Source: a virus. From it: 40,812 nt of DNA. The notes under the pieces are model-generated. The model was not told the origin of the DNA and made no database searches. It saw only the letters and a program-made list of their open reading frames with translations. Numbering within the stretch: position 1 is the first letter of the stretch; every line of letters starts with the position of its first letter. This document shows positions 7,796-15,304 of this stretch, piece after piece. The translations under genes were made by a program, and so were the position numbers. The DNA is taken from the IMG/VR virus record IMGVR_UViG_3300044710_000210, positions 1 through 40,812 of that record; one strand, written 5' to 3'.

Positions 7796-7802
7796 GAAGG
7801 AC

Positions 7803-7818
7803 ACTCTAGCGGCATCAT
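7803..7818. promoter_or_regulatory. Back-to-back leaderless promoter hexamers
   Basis: The minus strand carries TAGAGT (7808-7803) seven bases before GTG 7795. The plus strand carries CATCAT (7813-7818) six bases before ATG 7825. Only four bases separate the two hexamers, and no palindrome is present here. Confidence 0.55.
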
Positions 7819-7824
7819 CTCCGT

Positions 7825-8028
7825 ATGACGAAGGAGCAACGCGAACTCATCGAGGCGCACGGTCCGTATAGGCTCCGAAAGGACGGTGTCCTCATCGACG
7901 GAAACGGGTTCGCACTCGCTGCTTTTCACGACGGCAGTTCGCCGTGCGAATGGGACCGCGCCGTCGTCCACATGCTGAACGACGTGTACGACGCGAGCTT
8001 GAAACCCTACCGGACCGAACCCACGTGA
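7825..8028 (+). CDS. Small unknown protein of a plus-strand two-gene unit
   Basis: This 67-residue protein reads MTKEQRELIEAHGPYRLRKD, then DGVLIDGNGFALAAFHDGSS. It looks like a compact helix-plus-hairpin fold. I do not recognise the family. The ATG lies six bases after CATCAT within the longer repeated string TAGCGGCATCAT, with no Shine-Dalgarno, so it is a good leaderless candidate. The stop overlaps the next start as GTGA, so the two genes form an operon opposed to the surrounding neck genes. Confidence 0.65.
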   Translation: MTKEQRELIEAHGPYRLRKDGVLIDGNGFALAAFHDGSSPCEWDRAVVHMLNDVYDASLKPYRTEPT

Positions 8029-8321
8029 GACGGAAGCTTCCGCCCCTCGCGAAGACCGAGCCGAGGCCGTTCGTCGACGTGACGATCTGGGGCGACCAAA
8101 ACCACCTCCTCGCGGTCAAGGGCTACGAGGACAACAACAAGTCGCTGAGCGAGCTACGGTACGAGTGCGGCGCGCACCCGACGTACAAGGACCGCAGGCG
8201 CGTGTTTCGCATCGCCGGTGGCGGCCGCATGCCGCGCATCTGCCCGTCATGCGTCCGCGCCCAACCCCGCGCGCGCATCGTCGAAGACCCACCGCCCAAG
8301 AAGCGCAAGGCCGACGACTAG
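8025..8321 (+). CDS. Small unknown protein with a CPSC pair
   Basis: This 98-residue protein starts at GTG 8025 overlapping the previous stop. It has a central Trp/Gly/Asp-rich segment (VDVTIWGDQNHLLAVKGYED), a YECGAHPTYK segment, then RICPSC and a basic tail (PPKKRKADD). The Cys residues (ECG and CPSC) with a nearby His could form a small zinc site. No family is recognised. Its TAG stop overlaps the TAG of the convergent gene in a shared CTAG at 8318-8321, the same geometry as at 2080-2083. It is probably an accessory gene transcribed from the promoter before 7825. Confidence 0.6.
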   Translation: MRRKLPPLAKTEPRPFVDVTIWGDQNHLLAVKGYEDNNKSLSELRYECGAHPTYKDRRRVFRIAGGGRMPRICPSCVRAQPRARIVEDPPPKKRKADD

Positions 8322-8860
8322 ATCTTCTCGAGCCGACGGCCGATCTCCTCGCGCATGTACTTCGGGATCTCTTTCGACGCCTCCTCGAGCACGCGCAGCC
8401 CTTTCGGCGGGAAGATGCCTTTCTTCTTCATCGACATCGCGATCGCCCACGCGATGCTCGTCGCTTCGGTGTTCGTCGCCTTGATGTGACGAGTGCTCCC
8501 GTCCTTGCTCGTCACGATCCGACCGCCGATCCCCTTGCGCTTCACCCACGCGGCCAGCGCCGTGATCATCGCTCGACCGATCTTGATGTTCGCCGCGCGA
8601 GCTCCGTACTCGACGACCGCGGCGTGCGGGGCGACGTTCTCCACGATCGCCCCCTCGCGGTCCTTTCTCGCGCGCCACCCCGCGCGGTACGCCCCGCGGT
8701 CGACCGGCGGATGCGGCCGAGACGGGATGACGGTCGAGACGATGTGCGCGACGACCCGGTATGCCGCAGCGAGCAAGCCTTCCATGGCCGCCTTGTGCAC
8801 GTCCTTCTTGATCGCGTCGATCATCAAACCCGCATCCGCGAGCTTCCAAACCTTCGCCAC
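8318..8860 (-). CDS. HK97 gp10-like tail completion protein
   Basis: This 180-residue protein has the hallmark segment VENVAPHAAVVEYGARAANI. It resembles the NxAPYAxxVExG motif of the HK97 gp10-like neck or tail-completion family, preceded by the typical helix and SRPHPPVDRGAYRAGWRARK. These proteins sit at the head-tail junction. The gene lies among other neck genes between capsid and sheath, as expected. It starts three bases after the previous stop and ends in a CTAG shared with a plus-strand gene. The match is from memory of the motif, but context and size agree well. Confidence 0.75.
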   Translation of the reverse strand: MAKVWKLADAGLMIDAIKKDVHKAAMEGLLAAAYRVVAHIVSTVIPSRPHPPVDRGAYRAGWRARKDREGAIVENVAPHAAVVEYGARAANIKIGRAMITALAAWVKRKGIGGRIVTSKDGSTRHIKATNTEATSIAWAIAMSMKKKGIFPPKGLRVLEEASKEIPKYMREEIGRRLEKI

Positions 8861-8863
8861 GCA

Positions 8864-9463
8864 TCACCCGTACGCGTCGCCGCGCGGAGGCCCGCCACCA
8901 GGAGCGAACCGAGAAGGACCCGCCGTAGTCGAGTCCTCCGAGATTCGCTCCAATACGAAGCTCCACGACACGCGCCCCTCGCGCCGCCACACCTGCGAGG
9001 CGAGGCGGTACTTCTGCCGGGTCGGAAGAACGTCGCCGCGGCCGTCCTCCACGACCTCGTAGAAGAACGACCCGTTCGGCGGAGGCGGGTTCCACACGAG
9101 CGGCGCGAGGCACCGCTCGCTCGGGGGCACGATGAACCCGTTGAGCTGAGCCTCGGTGTAAAGCACGCTCACGAGCTCGACGCGGATCGATCCCTCGGGT
9201 AGCACGCCCGCGGAGAACGACTGCATCGCCACCGCGTCAAGGCCCGTCACCCGCGGCGTGGGTAGAAGCTCCATGCGCGAGAGCTCGACCTCGTTGCCCT
9301 CCCCCCGCTCCGCGCCGTCCCACGTCGTCCACACGAGAAAGACCCGGCGCGACCGGAGCCCGGAACGGACCCCGATCTGCCGGGCCTTGTCGACGATCGG
9401 CGCGACGCGCTGAAGGATGCTTTCCCGCGCGTGGCGGGGCCCAAGAGGGCGGACTCGGGACAT
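8864..9463 (-). CDS. Probable neck protein, unknown family
   Basis: This 199-residue protein has an N-terminal helix (ILQRVAPIVDKARQIGVRSG) and then strand-rich segments (RRVFLVWTTWDG and SIRVELVSVLYTEAQLNGFI). The tail is Gly/Pro-rich. I do not recognise the family; a head-tail connector role is inferred from position beside the gp10-like gene. The ATG 9463 lies exactly six bases after TAATCT, the best promoter hexamer in the window, and no Shine-Dalgarno is present, so the mRNA is probably leaderless. A hairpin at 9497-9517 separates it from the upstream gene. Confidence 0.6.
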   Translation of the reverse strand: MSRVRPLGPRHARESILQRVAPIVDKARQIGVRSGLRSRRVFLVWTTWDGAERGEGNEVELSRMELLPTPRVTGLDAVAMQSFSAGVLPEGSIRVELVSVLYTEAQLNGFIVPPSERCLAPLVWNPPPPNGSFFYEVVEDGRGDVLPTRQKYRLASQVWRREGRVSWSFVLERISEDSTTAGPSRFAPGGGPPRGDAYG

Positions 9464-9469
9464 GGGGGC

Positions 9470-9475
9470 AGATTA
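9470..9475 (-). promoter_or_regulatory. -10-like hexamer TAATCT before a leaderless start
   Basis: TAATCT is followed by six bases and then ATG 9463. No palindrome is nearby. The spacing matches the other starts of this class. Confidence 0.55.
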
Positions 9476-9496
9476 CCCCGCCCCCACCCGAAAGCA

Positions 9497-9517
9497 CGCC
9501 CACGGGGCGCGTGGGCG
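9497..9517 (-). terminator. Hairpin after the 9533-9964 gene
   Basis: CGCCCAC and GTGGGCG form a 7-bp GC stem around a 7-base loop. On the minus strand it is followed by TGCTTTCG, a weak U run. It separates a gene end from the TAATCT promoter. Confidence 0.5.
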
Positions 9518-9532
9518 GGGCGTTGGGGGCCC

Positions 9533-9964
9533 CTACTTGGCGGCTGCGACGAGCGTTTTCGCGGCGTCGTGGACCTTTTTGAGGCGCGCCGCCTGCGTCG
9601 ACGACAACGCGAGCCCTCCGTCCACCGCCGGCGCCGACGCGAAGTACTCCTCGATGAGCTGCACCACCTGCGCGGCCGTCGCTTCGCCGTACTGGATGCA
9701 CGACCCGATGATCGCCGGGATGAGCGTCGCGGGAGCCGCGATCGCGTCGACCAGGTCGGCGACGCTCGCCTGGAGGATGCACATGCCGAGCTGCTCGCTC
9801 GCATTGATGAGCGGCGCGGGACTCACGGCGTTCGGATTCGCACACCCGACCGTCGCCTGCGCGACCTCGAACTCGCCGCTCGTCTTCGGGAACTCGTGAC
9901 CGAAGAACACGACCCCGTAGACGACGAGCAAGCCCGCAAACACCATCGCGACGATTCGATTCAT
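9533..9964 (-). CDS. Small membrane-anchored or exported protein
   Basis: This 143-residue protein starts MNRIVAMVFAGLLVVYGVVF, one N-terminal transmembrane helix or uncleaved signal. An Ala-rich helical domain follows with three Cys residues (VGCANPN, GMCILQ, GSCIQYG) that could form disulphides outside the cytoplasm. A final helix is rich in Lys and Ala. It could be a holin-like or periplasmic accessory protein, though its place in the neck region is unusual for lysis genes. No family is recognised. GGAGGG precedes the ATG at good distance. It follows the gene 9977-10384 by 12 bases and is probably co-transcribed. Confidence 0.55.
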   Translation of the reverse strand: MNRIVAMVFAGLLVVYGVVFFGHEFPKTSGEFEVAQATVGCANPNAVSPAPLINASEQLGMCILQASVADLVDAIAAPATLIPAIIGSCIQYGEATAAQVVQLIEEYFASAPAVDGGLALSSTQAARLKKVHDAAKTLVAAAK

Positions 9965-9976
9965 GGGGAACCCTCC

Positions 9977-10384
9977 TCAGTGGGATACGCTGACGTTGAT
10001 ACCCTGACCCGATGCCGCCGAGAAACGCGCGTCGAACGGGTTGGGCCCCGGGACCCCGAGAAGGTTGCACAACTCCCCCTGCCACCGCGTGTAGCGCCGC
10101 TGCAGAAGCTCGAGCTCGTTCTCGCGGAACTCCACCTCGTCCGCCTTCGAAAGAACGAGCGCGTCCTGGTTGTCGTGGATCTGCCGATCGACGCTCTCGA
10201 GCCGCTCGAGCGACTGGCGCACTCGCTCCTCGGCCGCAGGGGCGACCGCGTTCATCGCCCCCTCGAGCATGAACAACGACTCCATGGCCGCAGGGACGCC
10301 CAGCACGAACGTCTCGATCATCTGGGCGTTCGGGTAGCCCAGGTGGTGCTTGATCGAGACGCGTTCCTCAGGCGTGAGCGCCAT
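9977..10384 (-). CDS. Helical head or neck protein under the palindrome promoter
   Basis: This 135-residue protein is mainly helical. It has a long charged segment (EERVRQSLERLESVDRQIHD) and a second helix rich in Glu (EVEFRENELELLQRRYTRWQ), and ends GQGINVSVSH. The family is not recognised; a head-completion or connector role is inferred from position. ATG 10384 lies six bases after TAGGCT, which lies five bases after the perfect palindrome 10402-10423. There is no Shine-Dalgarno. This is one of the clearest examples of the leaderless layout. Confidence 0.6.
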   Translation of the reverse strand: MALTPEERVSIKHHLGYPNAQMIETFVLGVPAAMESLFMLEGAMNAVAPAAEERVRQSLERLESVDRQIHDNQDALVLSKADEVEFRENELELLQRRYTRWQGELCNLLGVPGPNPFDARFSAASGQGINVSVSH

Positions 10385-10401
10385 GGATCAAGCCTACGCG
10401 A

Positions 10402-10423
10402 AAAGTGAGGTCGACCTCACTTT
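10402..10423. promoter_or_regulatory. Palindromic operator, perfect copy, with phased -10 TAGGCT
   Basis: The perfect palindrome is followed on the minus strand by five bases, TAGGCT (10396-10391), six bases and ATG 10384. It starts at the stop codon of the upstream gene (10423-10425). Confidence 0.8.
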
Positions 10424-10770
10424 CAGATCCCGACCGGCTCTTTCGTCCCGTGCCACACGAAGTTCTTCGTCGGAGCGACCTGCTTGCACGCCGAGCACTT
10501 CATGCTCACGAGGAGGCCCGGGTTCTTCGCATGCATCTCGGCGTGGTCCCGCGGCAGGATGGTCACCGGGCACCTCTGCTCCGCCGTCTTGCCGTCCGCG
10601 CTCGCCGCCACGCGCACGTGGACGACGGCATCGCGCAACGGGACGCGGAACCCCTTCGCCCGATCGTGGTCGCTGAGCTCCACGGGAGCAGGAAGGGTGG
10701 GCGATGCCGACGCCCCCGTCTTCTTCGAGACGGGGGGATCCTTCTTCGGGGTGACGTCTTCGTCGGGCAT
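10423..10770 (-). CDS. Unknown protein with one CxxC pair
   Basis: This 115-residue protein has a Lys/Pro-rich N-terminus and a central strand region (FRVPLRDAVVHVRVAASADG). Near the end is MKCSACKQVAPTKNFVWHGT, a Cys pair with a downstream His that may bind zinc together with the Cys in EQRCPVTI. I do not recognise the family. It starts 20 bases after the previous stop with GGAG upstream, so it is the second gene of a unit beginning at 11291. Its TGA touches the palindrome 10402-10423. Confidence 0.55.
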   Translation of the reverse strand: MPDEDVTPKKDPPVSKKTGASASPTLPAPVELSDHDRAKGFRVPLRDAVVHVRVAASADGKTAEQRCPVTILPRDHAEMHAKNPGLLVSMKCSACKQVAPTKNFVWHGTKEPVGI

Positions 10771-10790
10771 CGCTCGCTCCGTTCCGCTCC

Positions 10791-11291
10791 TCAGTGCACC
10801 GGGGACTGGAACGAGAACCGACCGATCTGCCGCACCTCAGGACCGACCTCCTTCAGGTCGAAGCCCTGCTGCGCGATGAACTCGATCGGGAAGTACCGCT
10901 CGTCCAGAATCTTGTTGGGCAGCATCCGGCAGATGCGCCCGTTCGCGTCGATGAAGGTGCGCGTCTCGCGCTCCATGTTCTTGAACCGACGCGCGGGCGG
11001 GACGGCCTTGCGTGCCGCCTCGTCCTCTTCCTTCGACAGGAGCGCCGGACGAGCGCGGGAGAGCTGCTCGCGCAACCGAAGGATCTCGGCATGCGCATCG
11101 TCGAGCTTCGCGGGCAGCATCGCCGCGGCCGTCTTCTGCAAGGCCTCCACCGCGGGGTCGCGAATCTCGTACACCGCCGGTGTGCCGCCGGGGGCCTCGT
11201 CCGCCTCTCGCTGGCTGGCGAATACGGGGATCGCGTTCTGAGCCGGCTCTGCGGGAGCCGCCTCGGGCATGTCGGGTACCGGTCGTCGCAT
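10791..11291 (-). CDS. Unknown protein following the major capsid gene
   Basis: This 166-residue protein has a disordered acidic-proline N-terminus, a central coiled-coil-like helix (LDDAHAEILRLREQLSRARP), then a folded C-terminal part (RTFIDANGRICRMLPNKILD). It may be a head or connector accessory protein, judged by position right after the capsid gene. The family is not recognised. The ATG has GGAGGAG upstream, and a TAGCTT hexamer lies about 30 bases before it, so this gene may have both a promoter and a normal leader. The gap to the capsid stop is 79 bases. Confidence 0.55.
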   Translation of the reverse strand: MRRPVPDMPEAAPAEPAQNAIPVFASQREADEAPGGTPAVYEIRDPAVEALQKTAAAMLPAKLDDAHAEILRLREQLSRARPALLSKEEDEAARKAVPPARRFKNMERETRTFIDANGRICRMLPNKILDERYFPIEFIAQQGFDLKEVGPEVRQIGRFSFQSPVH

Positions 11292-11362
11292 GTTCCTCTC
11301 CTCCTTCGCTTCCCCGCCTGGAAGCTACCTCACCCCAGGCAGGGACGCACTCCCTCGAAAGC

Positions 11363-11383
11363 CGAGTCGACTAGGCCGACTCG
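11363..11383 (-). terminator. Weak hairpin over the major capsid stop codon
   Basis: CGAGTCG and CGACTCG pair around a seven-base loop and include the capsid TAG. The downstream strand reads GGCTTTCG, so the U run is poor. It may slow transcription or protect the mRNA end. Confidence 0.35.
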
Positions 11384-12780
11384 ATGATGACCGCGCGCTT
11401 GTAGAGCGCGCCGCTGGACGTGGCCGTGATGTCGGTCGGCGCCGCGAAGGCGGTCGAGATCGAGTAGGTGCTCGACACGACGTCCTGCAGCCGATCGAGC
11501 GGCGAACGGATGACGAGCCGAAACCGGTCCGTCGAAACGCTCATGCCCTGGTTCGCCGTGTCGAACTCGCCGACCTTGCCGGTCACGCCGGCCTCCGAGA
11601 TGTACTGCATCTCGTCGAAGCCGCGCTCGATGAGCGCGCCCTTGCCGGTGATGAGCGTGCGGTTGATGGGCACTCCCGCCGCGTTCACGACCTCGCCGCC
11701 GATGTCGAAGGCGTAGACCGAGCTCTGGCCAGCGCTGTCGTTCACCTGACCCGAGGTCGTCGTGAGCGACGGCGATTCGTTGTTCATGAGGAACATGACC
11801 CCGAGCGCCGGGTTCAACCACCCCTGCTTGTAGTTCGGGTGGTCGGGCAAGGCCGTGTTGAGGCGCTGCCACGCGGGGTCGTTGAAGATCTCCGCGTTCA
11901 TGTTGCTCGGCAGGTGGCCGTGGTACCAGCCGTCGTCGTGCGGGAACACGTTGTTGCCGCGCAGCGCGGCGACCGCGTTGTTGATGTCGGTGAGGGTGAA
12001 GGTGTCGGCCGCGCTGATCGCGTCGACGCCGTACCCACCGCCCGCGCGCACCACCGTCGGCGCGTACACCGACAACACCGGCGTCCTCTGGGGGACCGCC
12101 GTGCCGAGTGTGGACCCGAGGAGAAGCACGCCCGGGCTGTTCGGATCGTTCGGGTTGTTCAGGATGATCCCGACGACCGTGTTCGTGAGGGTCGTCCCGC
12201 TCGACAGTGGGATCGTGATGGGCAACGGGTTCGCCGAGCTCACCGCGACCGGACGAACGTTCGTCGCCGGCTGCACGATGGTCTGGAACCCGTTCACGCT
12301 CGCCACCTGGATCTGCGTGTCGGTCGACAGGCCCGCGACCGTGCTCATCGTCTGCCCCGACAGGTAGGGAACGAAGAGCGCGTTACGCGAGACGCGGTTG
12401 ATCGACTGCGCAGCCTGGATGCCGAGCTGCTGGATGTTGCGCATGAACTGGTCGGCCTGCGAGAGCACCGAGGTCGGCATGTGCGTGTCGATGGATCCGG
12501 TCCACCGCTGCATCGTGACGATCCACTGCTCGTAGGTGAGCGTCTGCGGCACCGGGTCGGTCCCAGGAACCTGGGGCACGATGTTCGGCGCGAGCAGACC
12601 GGCGCGGGTCATGACGACCTGCGTGCCGACGTTCGCGACCCACTCTTCGAACAGCGCTTCCTGCCGGTAGATGAACGTCGGGAGCAGCGCGTCGTGGAAG
12701 GCCCTCTCCAGCAAGCCCGTCTGGATGAGGTTCAGAATTGCCGGCGGGATGCCGAGGACGATGCCCGTGGGACCAGCCAT
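11371..12780 (-). CDS. Major capsid protein
   Basis: This 469-residue protein starts MAGPTGIVLGIPPAILNLIQ, followed by a helix-rich arm (LLERAFHDALLPTFIYRQEA). A long run of mixed strands and helices follows. One stretch (LSQADQFMRNIQQLGIQAAQ) resembles the spine helix of HK97-fold capsids. A middle insertion (about 180-310) is Thr/Val/Asn-rich. Length and composition suit a capsid subunit that forms the icosahedral shell. It follows a typical scaffold gene, which is the strongest contextual support. The leader of about 80 bases holds the 30-bp element also found before the sheath gene. No specific capsid subfamily can be named with certainty. Confidence 0.8.
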   Translation of the reverse strand: MAGPTGIVLGIPPAILNLIQTGLLERAFHDALLPTFIYRQEALFEEWVANVGTQVVMTRAGLLAPNIVPQVPGTDPVPQTLTYEQWIVTMQRWTGSIDTHMPTSVLSQADQFMRNIQQLGIQAAQSINRVSRNALFVPYLSGQTMSTVAGLSTDTQIQVASVNGFQTIVQPATNVRPVAVSSANPLPITIPLSSGTTLTNTVVGIILNNPNDPNSPGVLLLGSTLGTAVPQRTPVLSVYAPTVVRAGGGYGVDAISAADTFTLTDINNAVAALRGNNVFPHDDGWYHGHLPSNMNAEIFNDPAWQRLNTALPDHPNYKQGWLNPALGVMFLMNNESPSLTTTSGQVNDSAGQSSVYAFDIGGEVVNAAGVPINRTLITGKGALIERGFDEMQYISEAGVTGKVGEFDTANQGMSVSTDRFRLVIRSPLDRLQDVVSSTYSISTAFAAPTDITATSSGALYKRAVIIESA

Positions 12781-12857
12781 GTGAGGGGACCTCTTTCGAA
12801 GAGTTGGATGAGACCGCGCTCGCCCATGCGATGCGCCGCTTCTTCCCCTGCAAGGCT

Positions 12858-12887
12858 CCCGGCTGTTTTACCCGCGCCGGTTCGGTG
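12858..12887 (-). promoter_or_regulatory. 30-bp leader element shared with the sheath gene (capsid copy)
   Basis: The minus strand reads CCGAACCGGCGCGGGTAAAA then CAGCCGGG, 78 bases upstream of the capsid ATG. It matches the sheath copy (6461-6491) except for one A. The flanks are unrelated, so the conservation is confined to the element. Confidence 0.6.
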
Positions 12888-12958
12888 GATCAGGGTTCGT
12901 CGCTTGGGGCCCATCCTTTCGGAGCGAGCCTCCGCGAGTCAAGCCCGCTGCGTGAAAG

Positions 12959-13903
12959 TCACTTCCCGAGCATCTGCTGCGGGCGCGGCATCCCGCCCCC
13001 GGTCGGATCGACGAACTGCATATCGCCCGACAGCTTGATGCCCTTGCTCGCGGCGAATGCCTTGAGCTCGGCAGGGGTCATCTCCTTCACGCTCTTGCCG
13101 TTCGAACCGCCCTTGTCGGGCTGCGGCTTGTCCTTCGGCGAAAGCCCGTTGCCCGCCGGTTTCTTCTCGGTCTTCGTCTCGACCGGTTCGTCGACCTTCA
13201 CCGCGCCAGCCTTCGACATCTCGGGGTTTTTCACCGCGAGGTCCTTGAACCACTCGCCCCACGCCGTCTTGTCCTTGACGAGTGCGTCGAGCTTCTTCCT
13301 CGAGAGGCTGGAAAGATGCAGACGAAAAAGCCCGAGCGCCATGTCGAGCTTGTCCGGGTGCACGTGATCACGTGCGACGGCCGCGACCTTCCGCTGCGTC
13401 TTCTGCCGGTCGACGTAGTCGGTCGCTCGCGCGGCGCGGCGCTCGGCCACTTCCTTCGCACTCAGCGCGGCATCCCGGTCGGCTTCGATCTTCTGCCGCT
13501 CGGTCATCTCCTCGCGCTTGCGCTTCTCGGCGTCGGCTTCGAACTCGTCGTACTTCTTTTTCCACCGCATGATCTCGTTGCGGTCGGACGTCCCGAACAG
13601 TTCCTTGAGCTCCTTCTTCGTGTGCTTCTGGAGCCGATCTTTGAACTTGTCCTGCGACAGCTGGATGAACTTCTTGCCGTTCTTCTCCGTGACGCGGAGA
13701 TCGGCATCGTCATCCGGCTCGGGCGCTTCGCCCGGCTTCGGGTCCGTTTTGATCTCGGGCTTCGCGTCGACCTTCACTTCGGTCTTCGCGTCGGGCTTGC
13801 CGCCTTCGACCTTCGTGGGAGGCGTCTTCGTGTCCGGGGGCGCGCCGCCCGGTGTGGTGACGCCTGATGCGTTCGGATCGACCGCCGGTGCTGCTTCCGC
13901 CAT
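12959..13903 (-). CDS. Capsid scaffolding protein
   Basis: This 314-residue protein is highly charged and mostly disordered or coiled coil. A Pro/Thr/Lys/Asp-rich N-terminus (TPPTKVEGGKPDAKTEVKVD) precedes a long helix (RWKKKYDEFEADAEKRKREE). A C-terminal basic and Gly/Pro-rich tail follows. Scaffold proteins of tailed phages have this architecture: they direct capsid assembly and are then expelled or proteolysed. It lies directly upstream of the major capsid gene. GAGGAGG precedes the ATG. A 12-bp hairpin lies in its leader at 13938-13968, so expression depends on read-through or on regulation there. Confidence 0.85.
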   Translation of the reverse strand: MAEAAPAVDPNASGVTTPGGAPPDTKTPPTKVEGGKPDAKTEVKVDAKPEIKTDPKPGEAPEPDDDADLRVTEKNGKKFIQLSQDKFKDRLQKHTKKELKELFGTSDRNEIMRWKKKYDEFEADAEKRKREEMTERQKIEADRDAALSAKEVAERRAARATDYVDRQKTQRKVAAVARDHVHPDKLDMALGLFRLHLSSLSRKKLDALVKDKTAWGEWFKDLAVKNPEMSKAGAVKVDEPVETKTEKKPAGNGLSPKDKPQPDKGGSNGKSVKEMTPAELKAFAASKGIKLSGDMQFVDPTGGGMPRPQQMLGK

Positions 13904-13937
13904 GGGAATTCCTCCTCGTTGTCCTCGTCACACGCAA

Positions 13938-13968
13938 AAGCGCACGGGCCCTCGTCGCCCGTGCGCTT
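13938..13968 (-). terminator. Intrinsic terminator in the scaffold leader
   Basis: A perfect 12-bp stem (AAGCGCACGGGC with its complement) and a 7-base loop are followed on the minus strand by TTTTGCG. It lies between the stop of 13988-14758 and the scaffold ATG, 35 bases upstream, leaving little room for a new promoter. Confidence 0.75.
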
Positions 13969-13987
13969 CAATCCGCTGCCGCCTCGA

Positions 13988-14758
13988 TCAGGTGGAGGTC
14001 GACGTCCCCTCGAGCACCGCGTTCACGTCCACGCCGGGCCCCGTGCCGCTGTAGCAGAGCACGTCGACCACGCACTGGGTGGGCGCATCGGTCGCCAGGT
14101 TGAACCAGATGCCGGTGCCGTCCTTCGACAGCGCCGCCTCGGTCGTCGCGACCACCGTGGTCGACGGCACGAGGATGATCTTCTGCCCGGTCACCGAACC
14201 GACGGTGACGTTCGCGTACATGAGCAGGATCGCCTTGCCCGACAGGTTCGTCGGCAGCGCCGCGAAGCCGGACGCGTTCACGCTGAGCGTGAGCGACGTG
14301 ATCCCGTACTTGCTGTTCGCGAGCTGACCGAACACGTCGCCCTTGTGGGGCACGTACAGGATGTCGGCCTCCTGCACGAGGTCCGTGCCGAGGAACACGA
14401 TGTCGCCGTTCGGCGCGGGGGCGACCTGCGTGGTCGCCGGCGTCGTGCCGTACGGCTCCACCGTGAACTCGCCGAGCGCCGCACCGCCGCTGCCCGTCTT
14501 CTTGACGGTGCAACGCAGGATGTACGCGCACTTCGCGTCCTCGGGCAGAGGGACCGCGCCGAGCGTGGACAGCTGCGGGGGCGAGCTGTTCGCTGCCGTG
14601 TTCGCCGCGACGCCCTGCAAGTGCACGGGCACCGAACGCACGACGTCGCCCATCGCAAGGATGCGATTGAGGTCCGCGAGGCTGTTCGGGTCCGCGCGAT
14701 CGAGCGCCTCGCGGACGGACTCGTACTGGCTGTTCGTGGGGGGAAGGTATCCGCTCAT
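13988..14758 (-). CDS. Probable capsid-associated (decoration) protein
   Basis: This 256-residue protein has a short helical N-terminus (SVREALDRADPNSLADLNRI) and then an all-beta, Thr/Val/Gly-rich body with strands such as ILYVPHKGDVFGQLANSKYG and GKAILLMYANVTVGSVTGQK. The family is not recognised. Position before the scaffold and capsid genes and the beta-rich composition suggest a head decoration or minor head protein. A palindrome lies 73 bases upstream (14831-14852) without a phased hexamer. A strong terminator follows the gene. Confidence 0.6.
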   Translation of the reverse strand: MSGYLPPTNSQYESVREALDRADPNSLADLNRILAMGDVVRSVPVHLQGVAANTAANSSPPQLSTLGAVPLPEDAKCAYILRCTVKKTGSGGAALGEFTVEPYGTTPATTQVAPAPNGDIVFLGTDLVQEADILYVPHKGDVFGQLANSKYGITSLTLSVNASGFAALPTNLSGKAILLMYANVTVGSVTGQKIILVPSTTVVATTEAALSKDGTGIWFNLATDAPTQCVVDVLCYSGTGPGVDVNAVLEGTSTST

Positions 14759-14830
14759 GATCGCGTCATCCTCTCGGGTGCCTGGGTTGCCCTCTTCGGT
14801 ATCAGCGCGGGGGCGCGCGCTGCAATTCGG

Positions 14831-14852
14831 AAAGTGAGGTCGACCTCACTTC
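14831..14852. promoter_or_regulatory. Palindromic operator, one mismatch
   Basis: It matches the consensus except for the last base. It directly follows the TAG of 14852-15295 and lies 73 bases before ATG 14758. No phased hexamer is seen. Confidence 0.75.
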
Positions 14853-15295
14853 TACGCGGGGCCCGAGATCATCAGCTCCAGGTTGGCGATGCCCATCGCC
14901 TCGAGGAGGGTGAGGTAACCCGCCTGCGGGAACTCCTGCACCTTCAACCCGATCAGCGTCTCGATGCTCACGATGGGCGAACCGCCCGCCGGATCTTGCA
15001 TCGTCAACCGGATCTGAATCGCCGAGTCGCTCTTGAGGTACAGCGTGTCGGCCGTCGTCACGTCGTCGCTCGCCCCGAGCCCGCTCAACGTGACGAAGCT
15101 CGACGGCGAGTTCAACGCCTTGTGCCGCAACCCCGTGTTCACCGCCGACTGCTTCGGGCTCGTCGAGAGCACGAGCGGCACCTGGCTCACGCCGGCGGGC
15201 ACCGTCCCGAGCGGGCTCGAGGACAACACGGTGCCCACCACGGTGGGCGGGCTCACCGTGAGCGAGCCCGAAACGAGAACCTGAGCGAGTCCCAC
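14852..15295 (-). CDS. Beta-rich virion protein, unknown family
   Basis: This 147-residue protein is rich in Ser, Thr, Val and Leu (VLVSGSLTVSPPTVVGTVLS) and reads as a beta sandwich with a short C-terminal helix (LTLLEAMGIANLELMISGPA). I expect a virion surface or decoration protein from composition and location among head genes, but the family is not recognised. The start is GTG 15295, nine bases after the stop of 15305-15706, so it is probably co-expressed with it. The stop touches the palindrome 14831-14852. Confidence 0.55.
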   Translation of the reverse strand: MGLAQVLVSGSLTVSPPTVVGTVLSSSPLGTVPAGVSQVPLVLSTSPKQSAVNTGLRHKALNSPSSFVTLSGLGASDDVTTADTLYLKSDSAIQIRLTMQDPAGGSPIVSIETLIGLKVQEFPQAGYLTLLEAMGIANLELMISGPA

Positions 15296-15304
15296 GTTGC
15301 GCCG

